Shown here: piece by piece, positions 22,085 to 26,861 of the stretch
How positions within the stretch are numbered: the stretch's first letter is position 1
Layout of the letters: each line of letters opens with the position of its first letter
Assembly (NCBI GenBank): GCA_008931825.1
Contig: QXVZ01019124.1
Location: 1-26,861 of the forward strand
Length of the DNA: 26,861 bases
Reading direction: 5' to 3'
DNA from: Phallusia fumigata
Lineage: Eukaryota > Chordata > Ascidiacea > Phlebobranchia > Ascidiidae
The notes under the pieces: model-generated
What the model was told of the DNA's origin: nothing
Databases searched by the model: none
Seen by the model: the letters and a program-made list of their open reading frames with translations, nothing else
Position numbers and translations under genes: made by a program

Positions 22085-23086
22085 GCTGATATGTTTAAAT
22101 GTGGATGCCACGGTACTACTTGCGGTAAAGTTATTAGACGAACATGAAATATTACATCTGACTTAACGAAAAACATTTTAAAAAAGCCACGCAATGAACT
22201 AATACTGAGACTCAAAATACGGTTGGTTGATGGCAGCTAGTAATACAATTGATTTGTTTGTACAGCGCAAACAGGCTTCTGAACCGATGCTTGCCTTGTC
22301 GCCTGTCTCCAGGCTTAGAACATAAAAATAGCTGCACCAGACACCTGACTTTTGGTGTTTAATAATTTGCGAGAATCAGAACTAACGCTGCATCTTTGTG
22401 AAACTGCAAACAACCTTGCGTTTTAATTTACTAAGTGGGTTAAATCTGCCCTTCGGTGCCTTTTTTCTGCCAACAAAGCTAAGGGCAGTAACGTTTATCG
22501 TTGCTATTTGTGATTAAAAAAGTGTGAAGCAACGAAAATATGTAGTTCCTGCCGGAAACAGAGGGGATAATTAACAGGTTTAAAGTTTTATTGTGCTGTG
22601 CTAAGTGTTACTGCTTATACGGTGGTACAAAACAAACAATATTAAATGTTTCTATTGCACTTATTTCCTGCCCTGTGTATGTAAGCTAGAGCCTTATTTC
22701 GTGCCCTGCGCTTTCGCAGTGTGCACACAAGCTTCAAGGACACAATCGTTCGCAATTTTGGTGCCGAATCATTCTCCAGCCTTTCAATAGTCCGAGTTTT
22801 TGTCTTAAGTCGGATTTACAGAAAAATAGTTTCCGTTTTAAGGTTTAAAAAAAGGATAAGGACCATTAACAATAAGCCCTGTGTCAATTTGTGGATAACC
22901 TTTCATGAAGCAATTGTCAATACATTTCTGTTTATTTGGATGATATGAATTACTACAAGCAAAAGAGCAAGCGATCACAAGCTTTTAACGACCTTCACCT
23001 TTTTAGTAATAGCCAAGATATCCAAAAATCAAAACAATACTTTGTATGAGCTAGACTTTATTATTGTTATATTTGGCTATTTTTGT
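22085..23086. other. intergenic DNA between PTGR1-like copies 2 and 3
   Basis: No gene is seen. The minus strand has AATAAA near 23061-23056, about 30 nt past the stop of copy 3, the likely poly(A) signal of that gene. The frames at 22605-22948 on the plus strand have no recognisable domain. Confidence 0.5.
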
Positions 23087-25363
<2,277 letters not shown>

Positions 25364-26861
25364 TATGAACCTGTTACTTAATTGGATGCTGCAAATGTAA
25401 ATAAATGAAGATTTTGTATTGTGGCTTACAAAAGGGGTTACAAAATCTTCACTGTGCTTAAAAAGTTTCAATTGTAAAAGCAATCAACGAAAACATCAAA
25501 CAGTAAACAAACACATTGGCATTTAACAGGACCTTCAAGCACGCCTATTTGCGTCACACGTATTTGCGTCACGTTTTATCTGAACAAGGATTTCTAAACA
25601 TCCGTTGAAGTTCCGTTTCACCAATCGTTTACTTTGCCTAACCGGTATAGACCGAACGTAAGTTTCTGTCCAGCACCATAAAAAACATCATAGCACCTTC
25701 CTCGGATGCTCTCAAGATGCCTATACTTACAGTAACAGCACGGACAAGTCGAAACCACCAACTCAAGAGGTTGAAGCCAAGTTTTATAACGACTAACTAA
25801 TTAAACTGACACTTGCAACAAAACATGCACCGACGCCCTAAGCGGGATGCAAGACTCAATTATAATTGACTTACAAAAATGCCAGTCATGTAATGTTGTT
25901 GTCTTTGTATGAAGCTGACAACTGCAACTGACAAGCGTCACATTGGTTTATCCTACTTAATATCCATTCTATACCAAACATCCAACAAAGTGCAGCATCA
26001 CAAGATACCTGCATCTTTTGCATAGATTATGTTTGGGTGTCTGCATTCTTGTCGATTGACAGTTACCATAAAGCTGTATTGTATATGTTTGGATAGAAGT
26101 ATTTACTACAGCGGCTCAATTTTCCTGCTGGAGTGTCAGAAGTTACATGAAATGTATTCCCTCTATTTCGCTTCTNGGTTTATCCTACTTAATATCCATT
26201 CTATACCAAACATCCAACAAAGTGCAGCATCACAAGATACCTGCATCTTTTGCATAGATTATGTTTGGGTGTCTGCATTCTTGTCGATTGACAGTTACCA
26301 TAAAGCTGTATTGTATATGTTTGGATAGAAGTATTTACTACAGCGGCTCAATTTTCCTGCTGGAGTGTCAGAAGTTACATGAAATGTATTCCCTCTATTT
26401 CGCTTCTGTTTCCACCTAGCTCAATGCTGATCAATGTTTTGCTTTGTGTTTTCATTCTACGTGTAATGAAACAGACTATAGTGTTGCTTTCGATAGCTCG
26501 CTTAAATTTAAGTATGTTTCTTTCCTTAAAATTATCGCCAGCTTCTTGCTTAATGATCTAGAAACTTATTTTTCTTAGATTTCCACTAAAATTACCTTTT
26601 ACTGACTGCTGCCAGTAAAACTACCAACAAACTCGTAAAGTCACTAAAACTAAACGCTGCGCCCTTTCAAATGACAGATCGGAAGTGTCGCGGCAAACAT
26701 ACGTCAACTTGCGATGACTTGCAAAATGTATATTAAGGTATGTAGGTGCAACAACATGATTAACTGAATCGTGACCGGGCTCGCAAAAACGTGACAGAAA
26801 CACATATAACTTGCGGTTAAAGTGCAAGTCATGCTCGAGTCCACATCTGCTTTCGCACGAC
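25364..26861. other. upstream region of PTGR1-like copy 3, no gene recognised
   Basis: Apart from the exact copy around the N at 26176 I see no gene or RNA. Short frames (26029-26561 plus, 26621-26827 minus) lack motifs and splice partners. The region presumably holds the promoter of PTGR1-like copy 3. Confidence 0.45.
25945..26407. repeat. perfect 231-bp direct copy flanking a single N
   Basis: Bases 25945-26175 recur unchanged at 26177-26407 with only the N at 26176 between them. As at 6662, this is most simply an unmerged contig overlap. Confidence 0.88.

Noticed and set aside
26029-26328. 99-codon plus-strand frame
   Set aside because: It runs through the N and the exact copy at 26176, so it is an assembly product.

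Overview
The window looks like nuclear DNA of an invertebrate deuterostome, most likely an ascidian tunicate (Ciona-like). It is AT-rich, with compact genes, short GT-AG introns (about 66 bp to a few hundred bp), many small exons, MITE-like repeats and tandem gene families. This placement is an inference from style and not from a marker gene. Splice models were built by hand by joining exons at GT-AG sites with matching phase and by comparing paralogs inside the window.

Layout. 1-2.4 kb: a dead PIF/Harbinger-type transposase fragment (+) faces an apparently intact four-exon MADF-BESS gene (-) whose upstream region is a roughly 118-bp unit in three copies. 2.4-4.0 kb: repeats (palindromic MITE-like units and another dispersed repeat). 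4.2-6.3 kb: a five-exon gene (+) for a 158-residue coiled-coil protein. 6.3-7.3 kb: no gene seen, and a 112-bp copy around an N. 7.3-10.6 kb: two divergently transcribed two-exon genes for secreted, strongly basic, six-cysteine precursors with dibasic cleavage sites. 10.7-15.1 kb: two tandem, nearly identical four-exon GNAT acetyltransferase-like genes (-). 15.1-16.6 kb: no gene, but a relic of the peptide-gene promoter. 16.6-25.4 kb: three tandem nine-exon prostaglandin reductase 1-like genes (-), all encoding 325 residues. 25.4-26.9 kb: no gene seen, and a 231-bp copy around an N.

The most novel-looking content is the peptide pair at 7.3-10.6 kb. Each precursor has a signal peptide, a short propeptide, a first cationic chain with three Cys, an acidic linker bounded by Lys-Arg sites, and a second cationic chain with three Cys ending in Trp. 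The layout recalls insulin-type prohormones or charge-balanced antimicrobial precursors, but the cysteine spacing matches no family I recognise. The two genes share a promoter module placed just upstream of a TATA box, and further copies of the module occur elsewhere in the window.

The genes do not form one obvious pathway. The GNAT and PTGR clusters are ordinary tandem families of small-molecule enzymes, and the peptide genes look like defence or signalling genes. Four single Ns mark assembly joins, and two of them are flanked by perfect direct copies that are probably artefacts.
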